DNA of 64,000 nt from Shinella zoogloeoides (GCF_020883495.1 NZ_CP086610.1:3489001-3553000), one strand, 5' to 3'; positions 18,614 through 31,718 are shown, numbered from the stretch's first letter. A program made the numbers and translations. The notes: generated by a model not told the origin, from the letters alone.

Positions 18614-21244
18614 ATGGCCACCGAACGTTACAATCCGCGCGATGCCGAACCCCGCTGGCAGGCAAAATGGAATGAAGACGACGTCTTCCTGACGAAGAAC
18701 GACGATCCGCGCGAAAAGTACTACGTCCTCGAGATGTTCCCCTATCCGTCGGGCCGCATTCACATGGGCCACGTGCGCAACTACGCCATGGGCGACGTCG
18801 TCGCCCGCTACAAGCGCGCGCGCGGCTATAACGTCCTGCATCCGATGGGCTGGGACGCCTTCGGCATGCCCGCCGAAAACGCCGCCATGCAGAACAAGGT
18901 ACACCCGAAGGGCTGGACCTATGAAAACATCGCAACGATGCGCAAGCAGTTGAAATCCATGGGCCTGTCGCTCGACTGGTCGCGCGAGTTCGCCACCTGT
19001 GACGTCGAGTATTACCACCGCCAGCAGCACCTCTTCCTCGACTTCCTGGAAAAGGGCCTCGTCTACCGCAAGCAGTCCAAGGTGAACTGGGACCCGGTCG
19101 ACCACACGGTTCTCGCCAACGAACAGGTCATCGACGGTCGCGGCTGGCGCTCGGGCGCGCTCGTCGAGCAGCGCGAGCTGACCCAGTGGTTCTTCCGCAT
19201 CACCGATTTCAGCCAGGATCTGCTCGATTCGCTGGAAACGCTCGACCAGTGGCCGGAAAAGGTCCGGCTGATGCAGAAGAACTGGATCGGCCGCTCGGAA
19301 GGCATGCTGGTGCGCTGGGAAGTGGCCGAGGGCGCGGGCCTGACGACCGAAAAGGACGTCACCGTCTATACGACCCGCCCCGACACGCTGTTCGGCGCCT
19401 CGTTCCTCGCCATCTCCGCCGATCACCCGCTGGCCCGGGAAGTCTCTGCGAAGAACGCCGAGATCATGGCCTTCTGCGAAGAATGCCGCCGCGCCGGCAC
19501 CTCGCTCGCCGCGCTCGAAACCGCCGAGAAGAAGGGCATGGACACGGGCATCCGCGTGCGCCATCCCTTCGACCCGAACTGGGAACTGCCGGTCTATGTC
19601 GCCAACTTCGTGCTGATGGACTACGGCACGGGCGCCATCTTCGGCTGCCCCTCCGGCGACCAGCGCGACCTGGACTTCGCCCGCAAATACGATCTGCCGG
19701 TCGTGCCCGTCGTGATGCCGAAGGACGGCGACGCCGCCACCTTCGCTATCGCGGATGAGGCCTATATCGGCGACGGCGTGATGATCAATTCGCGCTTCCT
19801 GGATGGCCTCAGCACCGAAGCCGCCTTCGAGGAAGTCGCAAAGCGCCTCACCACCGCCACGCTGGGCAATGCGCCGGTGGGCGAACGCAAGGTCAACTTC
19901 CGCCTGCGCGACTGGGGCATCTCGCGTCAGCGCTACTGGGGCTGCCCGATCCCGGTCATCCATTGCGACGACTGCGGCGTGGTTCCGGTTCCCAAGGCCG
20001 ATCTGCCGGTCAAGCTGCCCGACGACGTCACCTTCGACAAGCCGGGCAACCCGCTCGACCGTCACCCGACCTGGCGTCACGTCGCCTGCCCGCATTGCGG
20101 CAAGGACGCCCGCCGCGAGACGGACACGATGGATACCTTCGTCGACTCGTCCTGGTATTTCGCCCGCTTCACCGCCCCGTGGGAAAACGACCCGACGGAC
20201 CCGGCCGCAGCCAATGCCTGGCTGCCGGTCGATCAGTATATCGGCGGCATCGAGCATGCGATCCTGCACCTGCTCTATTCGCGCTTCTTCACGCGCGCCA
20301 TGCAGGTTGCCGGCCATCTCGACCTGAAGGAGCCCTTCAAGGGTCTCTTCACGCAGGGCATGGTGGTGCATGAAACCTATAGCCGCGCCATCGACGGCAA
20401 GCGCGAATGGGTGACGCCGGCTGAAATCCGTATCGAGGAGATCGACGGCAAGCGCCGCGCAACCCATCTCGAATCCGGCGAAGAAATCGCCATCGGCTCC
20501 ATCGAGAAGATGTCGAAGTCGAAGAAGAACGTTGTCGATCCGGACGATATCATCGCCTCCTACGGCGCCGATACCGCCCGCTTCTTCGTGCTCTCCGACT
20601 CCCCGCCGGACCGCGACGTCATCTGGTCGGAAGCCGGCGTAGAAGGCGCTCACCGCTTCGTCCAGCGCGTCTGGCGCCTGATCGGCGACGCAGCGCCCGT
20701 CCTCAAGGCCGCAGAAGGCCGCCCGGGCACGGACGGCGAGGCGCTCGCCGTCGCGCAGGCCGCGCACAAGACGCTGAAGGCGGTCCAGGGCGATTACGAC
20801 AAGCTCGCCTTCAACAAGGCCGTCGCGCGCATATACGAATTCGTCAACGCGCTTGCCGCACCGCTGGCCAGCGCCGCAGCCGGCAAGGCCTCGGCCGATC
20901 TCGTCTCGGCATTGCGCGAGGCCGTGGCCATCCTGATCCGCATCGTCGCCCCCATGACACCGCATCTTGCGGAAGAATGCTGGCGCGAGATCGGCGGGCA
21001 GGGGCTTGTCGCCACCTCCGCCTGGCCGGCCTATGTGGACAGCCTCGTCGCCGAAAACGAGGTCACGCTTCCCGTCCAGATCAACGGCAAGAAGCGGGCG
21101 GATTTGACAATCGCCCGCGACGCGGACCAGAGTGCCGTCGAAGCGGCCGTTCTGGCGCTGGAAGCCGTACAGGCGGCGCTCGGCGGCCAGAAGCCCAAGA
21201 AGATCATCGTCGTACCGCAGAGGATCGTGAATGTTGTTGTCTGA
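18614..21244 (+). CDS. leuS: Leucyl-tRNA synthetase
   Basis: An 876-residue class I aminoacyl-tRNA synthetase. The HIGH motif appears as PSGRIHMGH near residue 50 and KMSKSKKN at about 632-639. The CP1 editing domain lies between them ([16 protein letters not shown], and the aspartate-rich region near 330). Length is normal. ATG at 18614 is chosen because [16 protein letters not shown] is the usual family start; the open frame extends 66 codons upstream without support. The 3' end overlaps lptE by 14 bases, indicating an operon leuS-lptE-holA. Confidence 0.97.
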   Translation: MATERYNPRDAEPRWQAKWNEDDVFLTKNDDPREKYYVLEMFPYPSGRIHMGHVRNYAMGDVVARYKRARGYNVLHPMGWDAFGMPAENAAMQNKVHPKGWTYENIATMRKQLKSMGLSLDWSREFATCDVEYYHRQQHLFLDFLEKGLVYRKQSKVNWDPVDHTVLANEQVIDGRGWRSGALVEQRELTQWFFRITDFSQDLLDSLETLDQWPEKVRLMQKNWIGRSEGMLVRWEVAEGAGLTTEKDVTVYTTRPDTLFGASFLAISADHPLAREVSAKNAEIMAFCEECRRAGTSLAALETAEKKGMDTGIRVRHPFDPNWELPVYVANFVLMDYGTGAIFGCPSGDQRDLDFARKYDLPVVPVVMPKDGDAATFAIADEAYIGDGVMINSRFLDGLSTEAAFEEVAKRLTTATLGNAPVGERKVNFRLRDWGISRQRYWGCPIPVIHCDDCGVVPVPKADLPVKLPDDVTFDKPGNPLDRHPTWRHVACPHCGKDARRETDTMDTFVDSSWYFARFTAPWENDPTDPAAANAWLPVDQYIGGIEHAILHLLYSRFFTRAMQVAGHLDLKEPFKGLFTQGMVVHETYSRAIDGKREWVTPAEIRIEEIDGKRRATHLESGEEIAIGSIEKMSKSKKNVVDPDDIIASYGADTARFFVLSDSPPDRDVIWSEAGVEGAHRFVQRVWRLIGDAAPVLKAAEGRPGTDGEALAVAQAAHKTLKAVQGDYDKLAFNKAVARIYEFVNALAAPLASAAAGKASADLVSALREAVAILIRIVAPMTPHLAEECWREIGGQGLVATSAWPAYVDSLVAENEVTLPVQINGKKRADLTIARDADQSAVEAAVLALEAVQAALGGQKPKKIIVVPQRIVNVVV

Positions 21245-21755
21245 CGGAACCGGCCTCTTTCGGCTCGCCAAGGCGCTTGCCGGCGTTGCACTCATCGGCA
21301 TGCTGGCCGGATGCCAGGTACGGCCGCTCTATTCCACGCCGAACGGGACGGAAGGCAAGCTCGCCTCCGTCTCCATCTCGGAGGCTGGCGACCGCGTCGA
21401 GCAGCAGGTCAGGAACGACCTGATCTTCCTCCTTTCCGGTGGCGCAGGCGAACCGCAGAACGCCGTCTATCATCTGGAAATGGATGTCACGGTCCGAACC
21501 GTCGGCGTGCTCAACGACGTGAGAGACGATATCGCCCGTTCCGGCCGTGTCACCGTCACGGCGGACTACAATCTCGCAAGGGCCGATACCGGCGAAACCG
21601 TAACCTCCGGCAAGCGTTCGGCCATCGCCATGGTCGATTTCCCGGCTCAGGAATTCGCCAAGCTGCGCGCCATCCGCGATGCGGAAAACCGGGGCGCACG
21701 CGAGCTTGCCGAGTTGATCCGCGCCGACATCGCTTCGGCGCTGGCCCGTCGCTGA
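21231..21755 (+). CDS. lptE: LPS-assembly lipoprotein LptE
   Basis: A 174-residue lipoprotein. The signal peptide has a hydrophobic core (about residues 12-24) and a lipobox LAGC with the lipidated Cys at 28, followed by VRPLYSTP, the typical alphaproteobacterial LptE motif. It plugs the LptD barrel that inserts lipopolysaccharide in the outer membrane. It starts inside the end of leuS, and holA follows after 7 bases. The leuS-lptE-holA order is shared with many proteobacteria. Confidence 0.9.
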   Translation: MLLSDGTGLFRLAKALAGVALIGMLAGCQVRPLYSTPNGTEGKLASVSISEAGDRVEQQVRNDLIFLLSGGAGEPQNAVYHLEMDVTVRTVGVLNDVRDDIARSGRVTVTADYNLARADTGETVTSGKRSAIAMVDFPAQEFAKLRAIRDAENRGARELAELIRADIASALARR

Positions 21756-21762
21756 GCCGGCT

Positions 21763-22797
21763 ATGGCGGAAGTCAAGTCGCACGAGTTCGATGCTTTCGC
21801 GAAGCGGAAGCCCTTGCCCGTGCGGCTTTTTCTTATCTACGGCCCGGACCGGGGCCTGGTTTCCGAGCGGGCGGCCACGCTCGCCGCCGCAAGCGGCGTC
21901 AATCTCGATGACGCCTTCTCCGTCGTGAAGCTGGACGCCGGCGACATCGGCAGCCAGCCCGGCCGCCTGATCGACGAAATGAATGCCATCGGCCTTTTCG
22001 GCGGCGAGCGCCTCGTCTGGATTCGCAATGCCGGCAGCGAGAAGGGGCTTGCCGATGGCCTCGATATCCTCGCCGGTCAGCCCCCTGGTCCTTCCACACT
22101 CATCATCGAGGCCGGAGACCTGAAGAAGGGGGCCGCCTTACGCAAGGCGGCCGAATCCGCATCGCAAGCCGTCGCCATCGCCTGCTATGCGGATGACGGG
22201 CGCGCCCTTCAGGCGCTGATCGACCAGGAACTCGCCGCGGAAGGACTACGCATTTCGCCGGCCGCTCGTGAACGCCTGATGGAAACCATCGGCGGCGACC
22301 GGCTCGCCTCACGCAACGAAGTGCGAAAACTCGCTCTCTATTGCCGCGGCAGGGAGCTGATCGAGGAAGGGGATGTGGAGGAAATCGTCGGCGACGCCAG
22401 CGCGATCTCCACGGACGACGCCATCGATGCCATCCTCAAGGGCGACCGCGAGGGCTTTCTCCATGCGATCCAGAAGATCGTGTCCTCCAAGACGCCGGTC
22501 TTTCTCGTCCTGCAGGGTTGCCTGCGCCAATTCCAGCTCCTGGAGCTGATGCGGGCGGAAATGGATGAGAAGCGCGCGCCCGCCGCGCAGGCAATGGCGA
22601 CACTCGGCCGCCATCTGCACTTCCGCCGCAAGCCTATCGTCGAGAATGCCCTGAAAACATGGACGGGTCCCGCACTTCGCCGGGAAGCCCAGCGCCTTCA
22701 GGCCGCCATCCTGCAAAGCCGTCAGCGCCCCGCTCTGGAAGATACGATCGCCATGCAGACGATGCTGGCGGCCGTGCTTCAATCCGCAAGGCGCTGA
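21763..22797 (+). CDS. holA: DNA polymerase III delta subunit
   Basis: A 344-residue clamp-loader delta subunit, which opens the beta sliding clamp. The N-terminal domain begins FLIYGPDRGLVSERA, in place of a true Walker A site as in delta subunits. SEKGLADGLDIL and the C-terminal collar domain (LQGCLRQFQLLELM near 255) follow. Length is normal. It is the last gene of the leuS operon and converges on parB with only 15 bases between the stops. Confidence 0.93.
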   Translation: MAEVKSHEFDAFAKRKPLPVRLFLIYGPDRGLVSERAATLAAASGVNLDDAFSVVKLDAGDIGSQPGRLIDEMNAIGLFGGERLVWIRNAGSEKGLADGLDILAGQPPGPSTLIIEAGDLKKGAALRKAAESASQAVAIACYADDGRALQALIDQELAAEGLRISPAARERLMETIGGDRLASRNEVRKLALYCRGRELIEEGDVEEIVGDASAISTDDAIDAILKGDREGFLHAIQKIVSSKTPVFLVLQGCLRQFQLLELMRAEMDEKRAPAAQAMATLGRHLHFRRKPIVENALKTWTGPALRREAQRLQAAILQSRQRPALEDTIAMQTMLAAVLQSARR

Positions 22798-22812
22798 ATC
22801 CGGCTAAAGAAA

Positions 22813-23700
22813 CTACCGTCGCTCAAGAAGCCGGCAGATTTCTTCCAACTGTTCCAATGTCTTGTAAGCGATGCGGAGATGGCCGCCATTGCCCTTGTGG
22901 TTCACGCTGACCTCAAGGCCGAGCACATCCGACAGCGTGCGTTCAAGCGCCAGCGTGTCCGTATCCTTCTCTTCCCTGCGGCCCTGCACGGGCGCCGGTT
23001 CACCCTGCGCCTTGATATCGTTCTGCGCGATCCGCTCTGCATCACGAACGGACATGCCCTTGGCAACGATCGTCTTTGCGAGCGCCGTGGGATCGGAGGT
23101 CGGGATCAGCGCACGGGCATGGCCGGCGGAGAGCGTGCCGGAGGCCAGCATGTCGCGCACGGGCTCCGGCAGTTTCAGCAGCCGCAGGCTGTTGGCCACA
23201 TGGCTGCGACTCTTGCCGATGATCTCCCCGAGATCGTTCTGCGTATAGCCGTGGTCGGCGATCAGCAGTTCATAGCCCATCGCCTCTTCCAGCGGGTTGA
23301 GGTCGGAGCGCTGCACATTTTCCACGATGGCGATTTCCAGCGCTGTCCGGTCGTCGACATCGCGGATGATCACCGGAATATCAGTCAGGCCGGCAAGCTG
23401 CGCCGCCCGCCAGCGGCGCTCGCCGGCAATGATCTCGAAGCGGTTGTCAGCAATGGTCCGCACCACGACCGGCTGGACGATGCCGTGCTGGCGGATCGAC
23501 GAGGCAAGGTCCTGCAATTCCGATTCGTCGAAATAGCGGCGCGGATTGCGCGGGTTGCGGCCGACGAACTCGATCGGCACCAGCCGATCCGGATTGACCG
23601 ACGGCTGGCTGCCGACATCGGCGGCCGGGAGCTGGTCCATTTCACCGATCAGCGCGGCAAGGCCGCGGCCGAGGCGCCGTTTGGAATTGTCATCGTTCAT
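22813..23700 (-). CDS. parB: Chromosome partitioning protein ParB (CTP-dependent clamp)
   Basis: A 295-residue centromere-binding protein. The start KRRLGRGLAALIGE is the ParA-contacting N-terminus. The CTP-binding ParB/Srx domain shows NPRNPRR, EIIAGERRWRAAQLAGL (about 90-105) and ENVQRSDLNPLEEA. The helix-turn-helix YTQNDLGEIIGKSRSHVAN follows near 150, and the C-terminal dimerisation domain ends the protein. It loads at parS and spreads as a CTP-gated clamp. It is in an operon with parA, 24 bases downstream; five parS-like sites are in this window. Confidence 0.97.
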   Translation of the reverse strand: MNDDNSKRRLGRGLAALIGEMDQLPAADVGSQPSVNPDRLVPIEFVGRNPRNPRRYFDESELQDLASSIRQHGIVQPVVVRTIADNRFEIIAGERRWRAAQLAGLTDIPVIIRDVDDRTALEIAIVENVQRSDLNPLEEAMGYELLIADHGYTQNDLGEIIGKSRSHVANSLRLLKLPEPVRDMLASGTLSAGHARALIPTSDPTALAKTIVAKGMSVRDAERIAQNDIKAQGEPAPVQGRREEKDTDTLALERTLSDVLGLEVSVNHKGNGGHLRIAYKTLEQLEEICRLLERR

Positions 23701-23724
23701 CGGCTCTACTCACAGATACTGAAT

Positions 23725-24519
<795 letters not shown>

Positions 24520-24534
24520 GGACGCCGCCAATCA

Positions 24535-25167
24535 CTAAGGTTTTCGCGAAAGATTCGACAATTCGAGCACAACGGAATCCGGCTCGACGATACTGGCATG
24601 TTTTACCAGATCGAATCTCCACCGACCAAGCGCTTTATCGATCTCCCGCTGGTAATCCCGGCCTTTGTGCAGGAAAAACCGAAGGTCGGCATTGCGTTCT
24701 GCCCAGGGCAGGCCGAACTCCATCAGAAGATCGAGATCCGCCAGGGCACGCGCCGAGATCGCATCGCATCGCTCGATGACCGCCGGAGCTTCTTCGATTC
24801 GGATCGCGTGAACCGAAGCACGTGCCCCCGTTTCCAGAATGGCCCGGCGCAGGAAGGCCGCTTTTTTGTTGTTGCTTTCGACCAGATGAACCCAGCCACC
24901 TCCGACGCCGGCCAGCAAGACCCCGGTAACGATGCCCGGAAACCCGCCGCCGCTGCCCAGATCGACCCAGTTGCGAGCCTTGGGCTGAAGCGCAAAAATC
25001 TGCGCACTGTCGACGATATGTCTGTTCCACGTTTCCGCGAGTGTGGAAGGGGCGACGAGATTGATCGTTTTCGCCCATTTCTGAAAGAGGGCGACGAAGG
25101 TGTCGAGCCGATCCAAGGTTTCACGTGAAACATCGAGATGGCTCAACGCACGGGGGAGGGCGTTCAT
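24535..25167 (-). CDS. rsmG: 16S rRNA (guanine-527-N7) methyltransferase RsmG
   Basis: A 210-residue SAM methyltransferase (GidB). The SAM-binding motif [13 protein letters not shown] is near residue 68 and NKKAAFLRR near 100; the family pattern [13 protein letters not shown] is present. It methylates G527 of 16S rRNA, and its loss gives low-level streptomycin resistance in many bacteria. It overlaps mnmG in an ATGA arrangement. A parS-like site (B) is embedded in its codons 12-17. GC content is lower than in most of the window. Confidence 0.95.
   Translation of the reverse strand: MNALPRALSHLDVSRETLDRLDTFVALFQKWAKTINLVAPSTLAETWNRHIVDSAQIFALQPKARNWVDLGSGGGFPGIVTGVLLAGVGGGWVHLVESNNKKAAFLRRAILETGARASVHAIRIEEAPAVIERCDAISARALADLDLLMEFGLPWAERNADLRFFLHKGRDYQREIDKALGRWRFDLVKHASIVEPDSVVLELSNLSRKP
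25117..25132. other. parS-like site B (inside rsmG)
   Basis: GGTTTCACGTGAAACA matches the parS consensus at 15 of 16 positions. It is embedded in the 5' coding part of rsmG, about 0.6 kb upstream of the parA start. Confidence 0.85.
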
Positions 25168-27053
25168 GCGTTTGCGGTCCGCTGTGTCTGGCCGTTGGAA
25201 AGGCGCTTGAGATGCGCGAGAAGGAGCGTAAGTGCCGCCGGCGTCATGCCGTCAACACGCGCGGCTTGCGCAAGATTGGATGGGCGGGCGGCCGTCAGCT
25301 TCTGACGCAACTCTATGGAGAGGCCCGGTAGCAAACCGAAATCGAAATCGTCGGGAATAAGGCGCTCTTCCTCTCGCCGCGCTTCCGAAATATCCGCCTC
25401 CTGCCGGTTCATATAAACCGCATAGCCCGCCTCGATCTCGACTGCCTCCCGGACACGGGGCGAGAAGACGCCAAGCTCTTCGGGCCAGACCTGCACCAGA
25501 CGAGCATAGTCGATATCGGGATAGGCGAGAAGATCGTAGGCGCTGCGGCGAACGCCGTCCTGGTTGATCCGGATACCGTGCGCTCCCGCCTCGTTCGGAG
25601 ACAGCTTCAAAGCCTGAAGCCGGTCGCGCGCTGCCTGCATCTCTTCCGACCACACCCTGAATCGATCTCGTCGCCCCGCGGCAACCAAACCGAGCTCAAT
25701 GCCGAGCGGCGTCAAGCGCACATCCGCATTATCCGCCCGCAGGGACAGCCGATACTCAGCTCTCGACGTGAACATACGATAGGGCTCCGTTACGCCCCGC
25801 GAGGTGAGGTCATCGATCATCACGCCGATATAGCTGTCGGTGCGGCTGAAGATGTGCCCCTCACCGTTCCCGGCACGGCGTGCCGCATTCAACCCTGCGA
25901 CAAGCCCTTGTGCCGCGGCCTCCTCATATCCCGTCGTCCCGTTGATCTGGCCGGCAAGGAAGAGACCGGGCTGTCGCTTTACCTCCAGCGCGGCGGAAAG
26001 CTCGCGAGGATCGACATGGTCATACTCGATTGCGTAGCCCGGCTGCAGGATGGAAACCTGTTCCAGCCCGGGTATCGTGCGAATGAACGCGTCCTGTACG
26101 TCCGCTGGGAGAGATGTGGAAATACCGTTCGGATAGACCGTATCGTCATCCAGTCCCTCCGGCTCCAGGAAAATCTGGTGCCCGTCCCGCTCACCGAACT
26201 TGACGATCTTGTCCTCGATCGATGGGCAGTAACGCGGGCCAACGCCCTCGATCTGCCCCGAATACATGGCGGACTTACCGATATTTTCCTCGATGATACG
26301 ATGAGTCGCCGGTGTCGTCCGCGTTACCCCGCATTCAATCTGCGGCGTGGTGATCCGATCCGTCATGAAGGAGAAGGGAACAGGTTCGTCATCCGCCGCC
26401 TGACGTCCGACAGCCGACCAATCGATCGTGCGGCCGTCGAGTCGGGCAGGGGTGCCCGTCTTCAAACGTCCAAGCCTCAATCCCAGCCGCTCGAAAGTTG
26501 CCGACAGCCCCATCGACGGTTCCTCGCCAACGCGGCCCGCCGGAATCTTTTCGTTACCGATATGAATAAGGCCACGCAGGAACGTGCCGGTCGTGATAAC
26601 AATCGCCCGGCACGCGAGGCGGCGGCCATCCTTCAGAACAATCCCGGCAATCGCATCGTTCTGGAAGGTGATATCGAAGGCATCTCCCTCGACAACATCC
26701 AGGTTCGCAATGGCCGCAATCTCGGCTTGCATGGCTTCCCGATAGAGCCGCCTATCAGCCTGGGTGCGCGGTCCACGAACCGCGGGGCCCTTTCGGCGAT
26801 TGAGCAAACGGAACTGAATGCCGGCGCGGTCGGCAACGCGGCCCATCAAACCATCAAGGGCGTCGACCTCTCGGACGAGGTGCCCCTTACCGAGGCCGCC
26901 GATAGCCGGATTGCAAGACATCACGCCAATGGTTGCCGCCTTGTGCGTCACGAGCGCCGTTCGTGCGCCAGTTCGCGCAGCAGCCGCGGCGGCTTCGACG
27001 CCTGCATGCCCGCCGCCAACCACAACGACATCGTAATCCATGATATCCGCCAT
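25164..27053 (-). CDS. mnmG: tRNA uridine-34 carboxymethylaminomethyl enzyme, FAD subunit MnmG
   Basis: A 629-residue FAD protein (GidA) that with MnmE makes cmnm5U34 in tRNAs. The N-terminal dinucleotide motif [15 protein letters not shown] is followed by [22 protein letters not shown] (about 50-70), [11 protein letters not shown] and [18 protein letters not shown]. The C-terminal helical domain contacts MnmE. Possible starts are GTG 27059, ATG 27053 and ATG 27041; 27053 has AGGTGAG close upstream. It sits between mnmE and rsmG. Its base composition is less GC-rich than the window average. Confidence 0.96.
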   Translation of the reverse strand: MADIMDYDVVVVGGGHAGVEAAAAAARTGARTALVTHKAATIGVMSCNPAIGGLGKGHLVREVDALDGLMGRVADRAGIQFRLLNRRKGPAVRGPRTQADRRLYREAMQAEIAAIANLDVVEGDAFDITFQNDAIAGIVLKDGRRLACRAIVITTGTFLRGLIHIGNEKIPAGRVGEEPSMGLSATFERLGLRLGRLKTGTPARLDGRTIDWSAVGRQAADDEPVPFSFMTDRITTPQIECGVTRTTPATHRIIEENIGKSAMYSGQIEGVGPRYCPSIEDKIVKFGERDGHQIFLEPEGLDDDTVYPNGISTSLPADVQDAFIRTIPGLEQVSILQPGYAIEYDHVDPRELSAALEVKRQPGLFLAGQINGTTGYEEAAAQGLVAGLNAARRAGNGEGHIFSRTDSYIGVMIDDLTSRGVTEPYRMFTSRAEYRLSLRADNADVRLTPLGIELGLVAAGRRDRFRVWSEEMQAARDRLQALKLSPNEAGAHGIRINQDGVRRSAYDLLAYPDIDYARLVQVWPEELGVFSPRVREAVEIEAGYAVYMNRQEADISEARREEERLIPDDFDFGLLPGLSIELRQKLTAARPSNLAQAARVDGMTPAALTLLLAHLKRLSNGQTQRTANA

Positions 27054-27064
27054 ACTCACCTACC

Positions 27065-27080
27065 TGTTTCACGTGAAACG
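27065..27080. other. parS-like site C (between mnmE and mnmG)
   Basis: TGTTTCACGTGAAACG matches the consensus at 15 of 16 positions. It is intergenic, 12 bases upstream of the mnmG start used here, so ParB loading could overlap that gene's leader. Confidence 0.88.
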
Positions 27081-27106
27081 TTCAAAGCGACTCGCACACG
27101 TTGCAA

Positions 27107-27122
27107 TGTTTCACGTGAATCA
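27107..27122. other. parS-like site D (contains the mnmE stop codon)
   Basis: TGTTTCACGTGAATCA matches the consensus at 15 of 16. Its last three bases, TCA, are the mnmE stop codon on the minus strand. Its reverse complement is identical to site E at 33442-33457. Sites C and D are 42 bp apart. Confidence 0.88.
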
Positions 27123-28445
27123 TTTGCCTATGCAAAACTCGGAGAAAATAACGTCAAGAAGATGCTCGACATCAACCCGACCTGTTACCCGGCCCAACGC
27201 TTGTCCCGCCAGCCGCAGGTGCTCCGCCTGTATATCCAGTCCCGCCGACTGCGCTTCCAGCGCCGACACGATATGTACGCGCGCAGTTTCAAGATGTAGC
27301 GCATGGCGTTGGCGCGTCGGCAGAGCCAGAGCGCTGCCTGACTCCATATCCGGAAGATAACTCGCCACCAGATCGAGGAGCGCAGGGATACCCTCTCCGG
27401 TTCTTACGGAAATCATAGCATCCGCCCGCACTTCACGCAAAGCAGGGAGTGCGATATCGGTTTTCGTCTGTACCCGGATAACCGGGCCGGCATAGTCGCC
27501 CAGCATCTCCTCCCAATGCGCTGCCGCATCCTCCGACAGCAGCAGAACGAGATGGGCCGTCGCCATGGAGAGCTGGGCCCGACGAATGCCCTCCCGCTCG
27601 ACAATATCATCGGTCTCGCGCAAACCCGCCGTGTCATAGAGGCGAACAGCGAAGCCGGAAAGGTCCAGATCGACATGAAGGACATCCCGGGTCGTTCCCG
27701 GAATATCCGTCACAATCGCAACGTCGCGTCGGGCGAGATGGTTGAGAAGGCTCGATTTACCGGCGTTTGGTGGGCCGGCAATCACGACATGCAGACCGTC
27801 GCGCAGGATTTCACCCGCCCGTGCGCCGGAAAGATGGTTAGTAATTTCCTCTTCCAAGGCGCGCATATCGTTCCATATGGAGCCGGCAACGGAACCGGGG
27901 ACGTCATCCTCATCGGCGAAATCAAGCTCCGCCTCGATCATTGCTCGACCATGCGTCAAACGTTTCGCCCACGAATCGTAAAGTCTGGACAAGCCACCCG
28001 ATGCCTGTTCCACCGCAAGGCGGCGCTGCATCTCGGTCTCAGCCGCGATAAGATCGGCAAGGCCCTCTACCTCGACGAGGTCCATCCGGCCATTCGTAAA
28101 GGCGCGACGTGAAAACTCGCCGGCTTCAGCGACCCGCAAGCCCTCAAACGACGCCAGCGCGGCCAGAACCGCTTTCACCGTCGCGCGGCCGCCATGAATC
28201 TGCAGTTCAGCGCAATCTTCACCCGTAAAAGAATGGGGGCCCGGAAAGAACAGGACCAGCCCTTCATCCAGCTTGTCGCCATTGCGCTTCCGAATCGAAA
28301 GCAGTGAGGCGCGGCGCGGCGCAGGAACGGAACCGCAGAGTTGTTCAACGGCATTTCGGCTCTCCGGCCCGCTCAGGCGTATCACCGCCACACCGGAGGG
28401 CAGGCCACCGCTGGAAAGAGCAAAGATGGTGTCCGTCGCGTTCAT
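27120..28445 (-). CDS. mnmE: tRNA modification GTPase MnmE
   Basis: A 441-residue protein (TrmE). The N-terminal tetrahydrofolate-binding domain begins DTIFALSSGGLPSGVAVIRL. A GTPase domain is inserted in the helical domain, with P-loop GPPNAGKSSLLN near residue 225, TDIPGTTRD (switch I) and DTAGLRE. It ends in the conserved C-terminal FCIGK, whose Cys is functionally important. It works with MnmG on U34 of tRNA. The stop codon is shared with parS-like site D. Lower GC than the flanks. Confidence 0.96.
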   Translation of the reverse strand: MNATDTIFALSSGGLPSGVAVIRLSGPESRNAVEQLCGSVPAPRRASLLSIRKRNGDKLDEGLVLFFPGPHSFTGEDCAELQIHGGRATVKAVLAALASFEGLRVAEAGEFSRRAFTNGRMDLVEVEGLADLIAAETEMQRRLAVEQASGGLSRLYDSWAKRLTHGRAMIEAELDFADEDDVPGSVAGSIWNDMRALEEEITNHLSGARAGEILRDGLHVVIAGPPNAGKSSLLNHLARRDVAIVTDIPGTTRDVLHVDLDLSGFAVRLYDTAGLRETDDIVEREGIRRAQLSMATAHLVLLLSEDAAAHWEEMLGDYAGPVIRVQTKTDIALPALREVRADAMISVRTGEGIPALLDLVASYLPDMESGSALALPTRQRHALHLETARVHIVSALEAQSAGLDIQAEHLRLAGQALGRVTGRVDVEHLLDVIFSEFCIGK

Positions 28446-28510
28446 TGGATTACCGTTTCGAGGTCGAATCGATAGGGTTTGTTTCGGATTGGAATCAAAT
28501 CCATTCGCTC

Positions 28511-28544
28511 AAAAGAAAATGGCCCCGCTGGAAGGCGGGACCAT
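28511..28544 (-). terminator. Terminator of rho
   Basis: ATGGCCCCGC (28519-28528) pairs with GCGGGACCAT (28535-28544) with one mismatch. On the minus strand the hairpin lies 28 bases after the rho stop and is followed by TTTTCTTTTG. Confidence 0.7.
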
Positions 28545-28572
28545 ATGTTCGAGCCTATATCAGCAAAACCGA

Positions 28573-29838
<1,266 letters not shown>

Positions 29839-30023
29839 GAATGGTCCATGCTGGTAATCGTCGGGATGGAAAAAGGCGTGCGGGTCAGGGACGAACTGCG
29901 CGGGGATGGGTGCAGCTCACTGAACGAAGACACATGCCACGAAAGATGAGATGGGCGGAAAATAGCGGTTCCCGTGCCGCCTCGCAAGGGGGCCTGCGAA
30001 TTTCGTCCGTTTTGTCGCGCCGG

Positions 30024-30563
30024 TCAGAACGGTTTGACGACGACCATGACGACGATAAGGATCATCAAAGCCGCCGGCGCCTCGTTCCAGATGCGCCACT
30101 GGCGGCCGGTCCGCAGGTTGCGATCCTCCGCAAAGGCCTGCACGGCGCGGCCGTAAAACTCGTGCACGCCGGACAGCATCAGGACGAAAAGAAGCTTGGC
30201 GTGCAGCCATCCGCCCTGAAAACCATAGACGGACCAGGCGAGATAGAGGCCGAGCAGCCAGGAAAGCCCCATGGCCGGCTGCATGATGGTGCGGTAGAGC
30301 CGCTGTTCCATCACCTTGAAAGTTTCCGACTGGGCCGAACCGGGCGGCGCGTCCGTGTGGTAGACGAACAGCCGCGGCAGGTAGAGCAGCCCCGCCATCC
30401 AGGAGATGACGGCGACGATGTGCAGCGCCTTCACCCAGAGATAGAGATCGTCCGGCGGATAGAGGATCAGCAGGAGGACGACAAACGCGAAGACGGCAAG
30501 CGCAATGCCGGCGCGCCGGCGCGCCCTGCGTCCTGCCGTTTCATCCGTCTGCTTTTCGCTCAC
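30024..30563 (-). CDS. hemJ: Protoporphyrinogen IX oxidase HemJ
   Basis: A 179-residue membrane protein with four hydrophobic segments. The family pattern [19 protein letters not shown] and [10 protein letters not shown] (about residues 38-70) contains the conserved histidine. It oxidises protoporphyrinogen IX in heme synthesis in bacteria lacking HemG or HemY. The N-terminal 18 residues are basic. GTG start at 30563 overlaps the hemE stop by 4 bases, so hemE-hemJ form an operon for heme synthesis. Confidence 0.92.
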   Translation of the reverse strand: MSEKQTDETAGRRARRRAGIALAVFAFVVLLLILYPPDDLYLWVKALHIVAVISWMAGLLYLPRLFVYHTDAPPGSAQSETFKVMEQRLYRTIMQPAMGLSWLLGLYLAWSVYGFQGGWLHAKLLFVLMLSGVHEFYGRAVQAFAEDRNLRTGRQWRIWNEAPAALMILIVVMVVVKPF

Positions 30564-31594
30564 CGGCTTTCTCCGCGCACGCGCGCCACCAGCCGCGTGA
30601 CATGCTCGGGATCGGCCTGCGGGGTGATGCCGTGGCCGAGATTGAAGATCAGCGGTCCGTTGCCGAGTGCCTGGAGGATGGCGTCGATCCCCTCATCGAG
30701 GGCCGTGCCGCCGGCAACGACCCGCATCGGATCGAGATTGCCCTGCACCGGCCCATCCTTCTGCAGCTCGGCCGCGAAGGACAGCGGAACCGACCAGTCG
30801 AGGCCGATGGCATCGGCCCGCGTGTCCTGACGATAGGATTTGAGCTGCAGGCCCGCCCCCTTGGCGAAGGCGATGATCTTCGCCTGCGGGCGGCGTGCCC
30901 TCACCGAATCGACGATCCGTCGCACGGGGCGCACGGCATAATCGGCAAATTCCCTCTCACCGAGCACACCCGCCCAGGAATCGAAGATCTGCACCGCATC
31001 GGCGCCGGCATCGATCTGCGCCACCAGGTAATCGGCGGAAAGATCGGCAAGCACGTCGAGCAGATGCGTGAAGGCCCGAGGTTCGCGGTAAGCGAACAGC
31101 CGGGCGGGGGCCTGGTCCGGCGTTCCATGGCCGGCGATCATATAGGTCGCAACCGTCCACGGCGCCCCGCAGAAGCCGAGCAGCGCCGTTTCCTCGGGAA
31201 GGGACTGCCGGATACGGCCGACCGTTTCCATGACCGGCCTGAGATGATCCTGAACGCCATCGCCTTTCAGGGCGAAGATGCCGTCGACATCGATCGGGTC
31301 GAGCCGAGGTCCATGCCCCTCCTCGAAGCGGACATTGCGGTGAAGCGCATCGGGAATGACAAGAATATCGGAAAAGAGGATCGCCGCATCGAAGCCATAG
31401 CGGCGGATCGGCTGCAAGGTGACCTCGGTCGCCAGTTCCGGCGAATAACACAGGTCGAGAAAACTTCCCGCCGCAGCGCGCGTCGCGCGGTACTCCGGCA
31501 GATATCGTCCTGCCTGTCTCATCAGCCAGAGGGGAGGGGGAGAAACCGTCTTGCCATTCAGGACATCGACGATCTTCCGGTTTTTCGCAGCCAC
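30560..31594 (-). CDS. hemE: Uroporphyrinogen decarboxylase
   Basis: A 344-residue TIM-barrel enzyme converting uroporphyrinogen III to coproporphyrinogen III. The substrate-binding N-terminal motif [18 protein letters not shown] (about residues 22-39) is intact; [16 protein letters not shown] and DWSVPLSFA follow. GTG start at 31594, with GGGAG 9 bases upstream. In Alphaproteobacteria hemE flanks the chromosomal origin, and its promoter region here lies inside the putative oriC. Confidence 0.96.
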   Translation of the reverse strand: MAAKNRKIVDVLNGKTVSPPPLWLMRQAGRYLPEYRATRAAAGSFLDLCYSPELATEVTLQPIRRYGFDAAILFSDILVIPDALHRNVRFEEGHGPRLDPIDVDGIFALKGDGVQDHLRPVMETVGRIRQSLPEETALLGFCGAPWTVATYMIAGHGTPDQAPARLFAYREPRAFTHLLDVLADLSADYLVAQIDAGADAVQIFDSWAGVLGEREFADYAVRPVRRIVDSVRARRPQAKIIAFAKGAGLQLKSYRQDTRADAIGLDWSVPLSFAAELQKDGPVQGNLDPMRVVAGGTALDEGIDAILQALGNGPLIFNLGHGITPQADPEHVTRLVARVRGESR

Positions 31595-31709
31595 CGAGGG
31601 GTTCTCCCAATCATGAAATAATCTCTTTTAAAGAGGTTTCTATTTCTTAGAGTCGGTGACTATCAAGGATTAAATCCTCTCCACAGATTGCAGGTCTGCG
31701 ACAGCCGCG

Positions 31710-31718
31710 TGTGGACAA
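31710..31718 (-). promoter_or_regulatory. Near-consensus DnaA box
   Basis: TGTGGACAA differs from the inverted DnaA box TGTGGATAA at one position. Confidence 0.6.

Noticed and set aside
18771..18790. CACGTG core inside leuS as another parS
   Set aside because: The flanking bases do not match TGTTTC/GAAACA; it is a chance E-box-like hexamer.
17684..21301. A 1205-codon minus-strand frame across YggS and leuS
   Set aside because: Low-complexity composition without motifs; it overlaps two clear genes.
31595..31700. CtrA binding site (TTAA-N7-TTAA) in the origin
   Set aside because: TTAA occurs within the palindromes at 31623-31635 and 31666-31678, but never as a pair with the right 7-base spacing.
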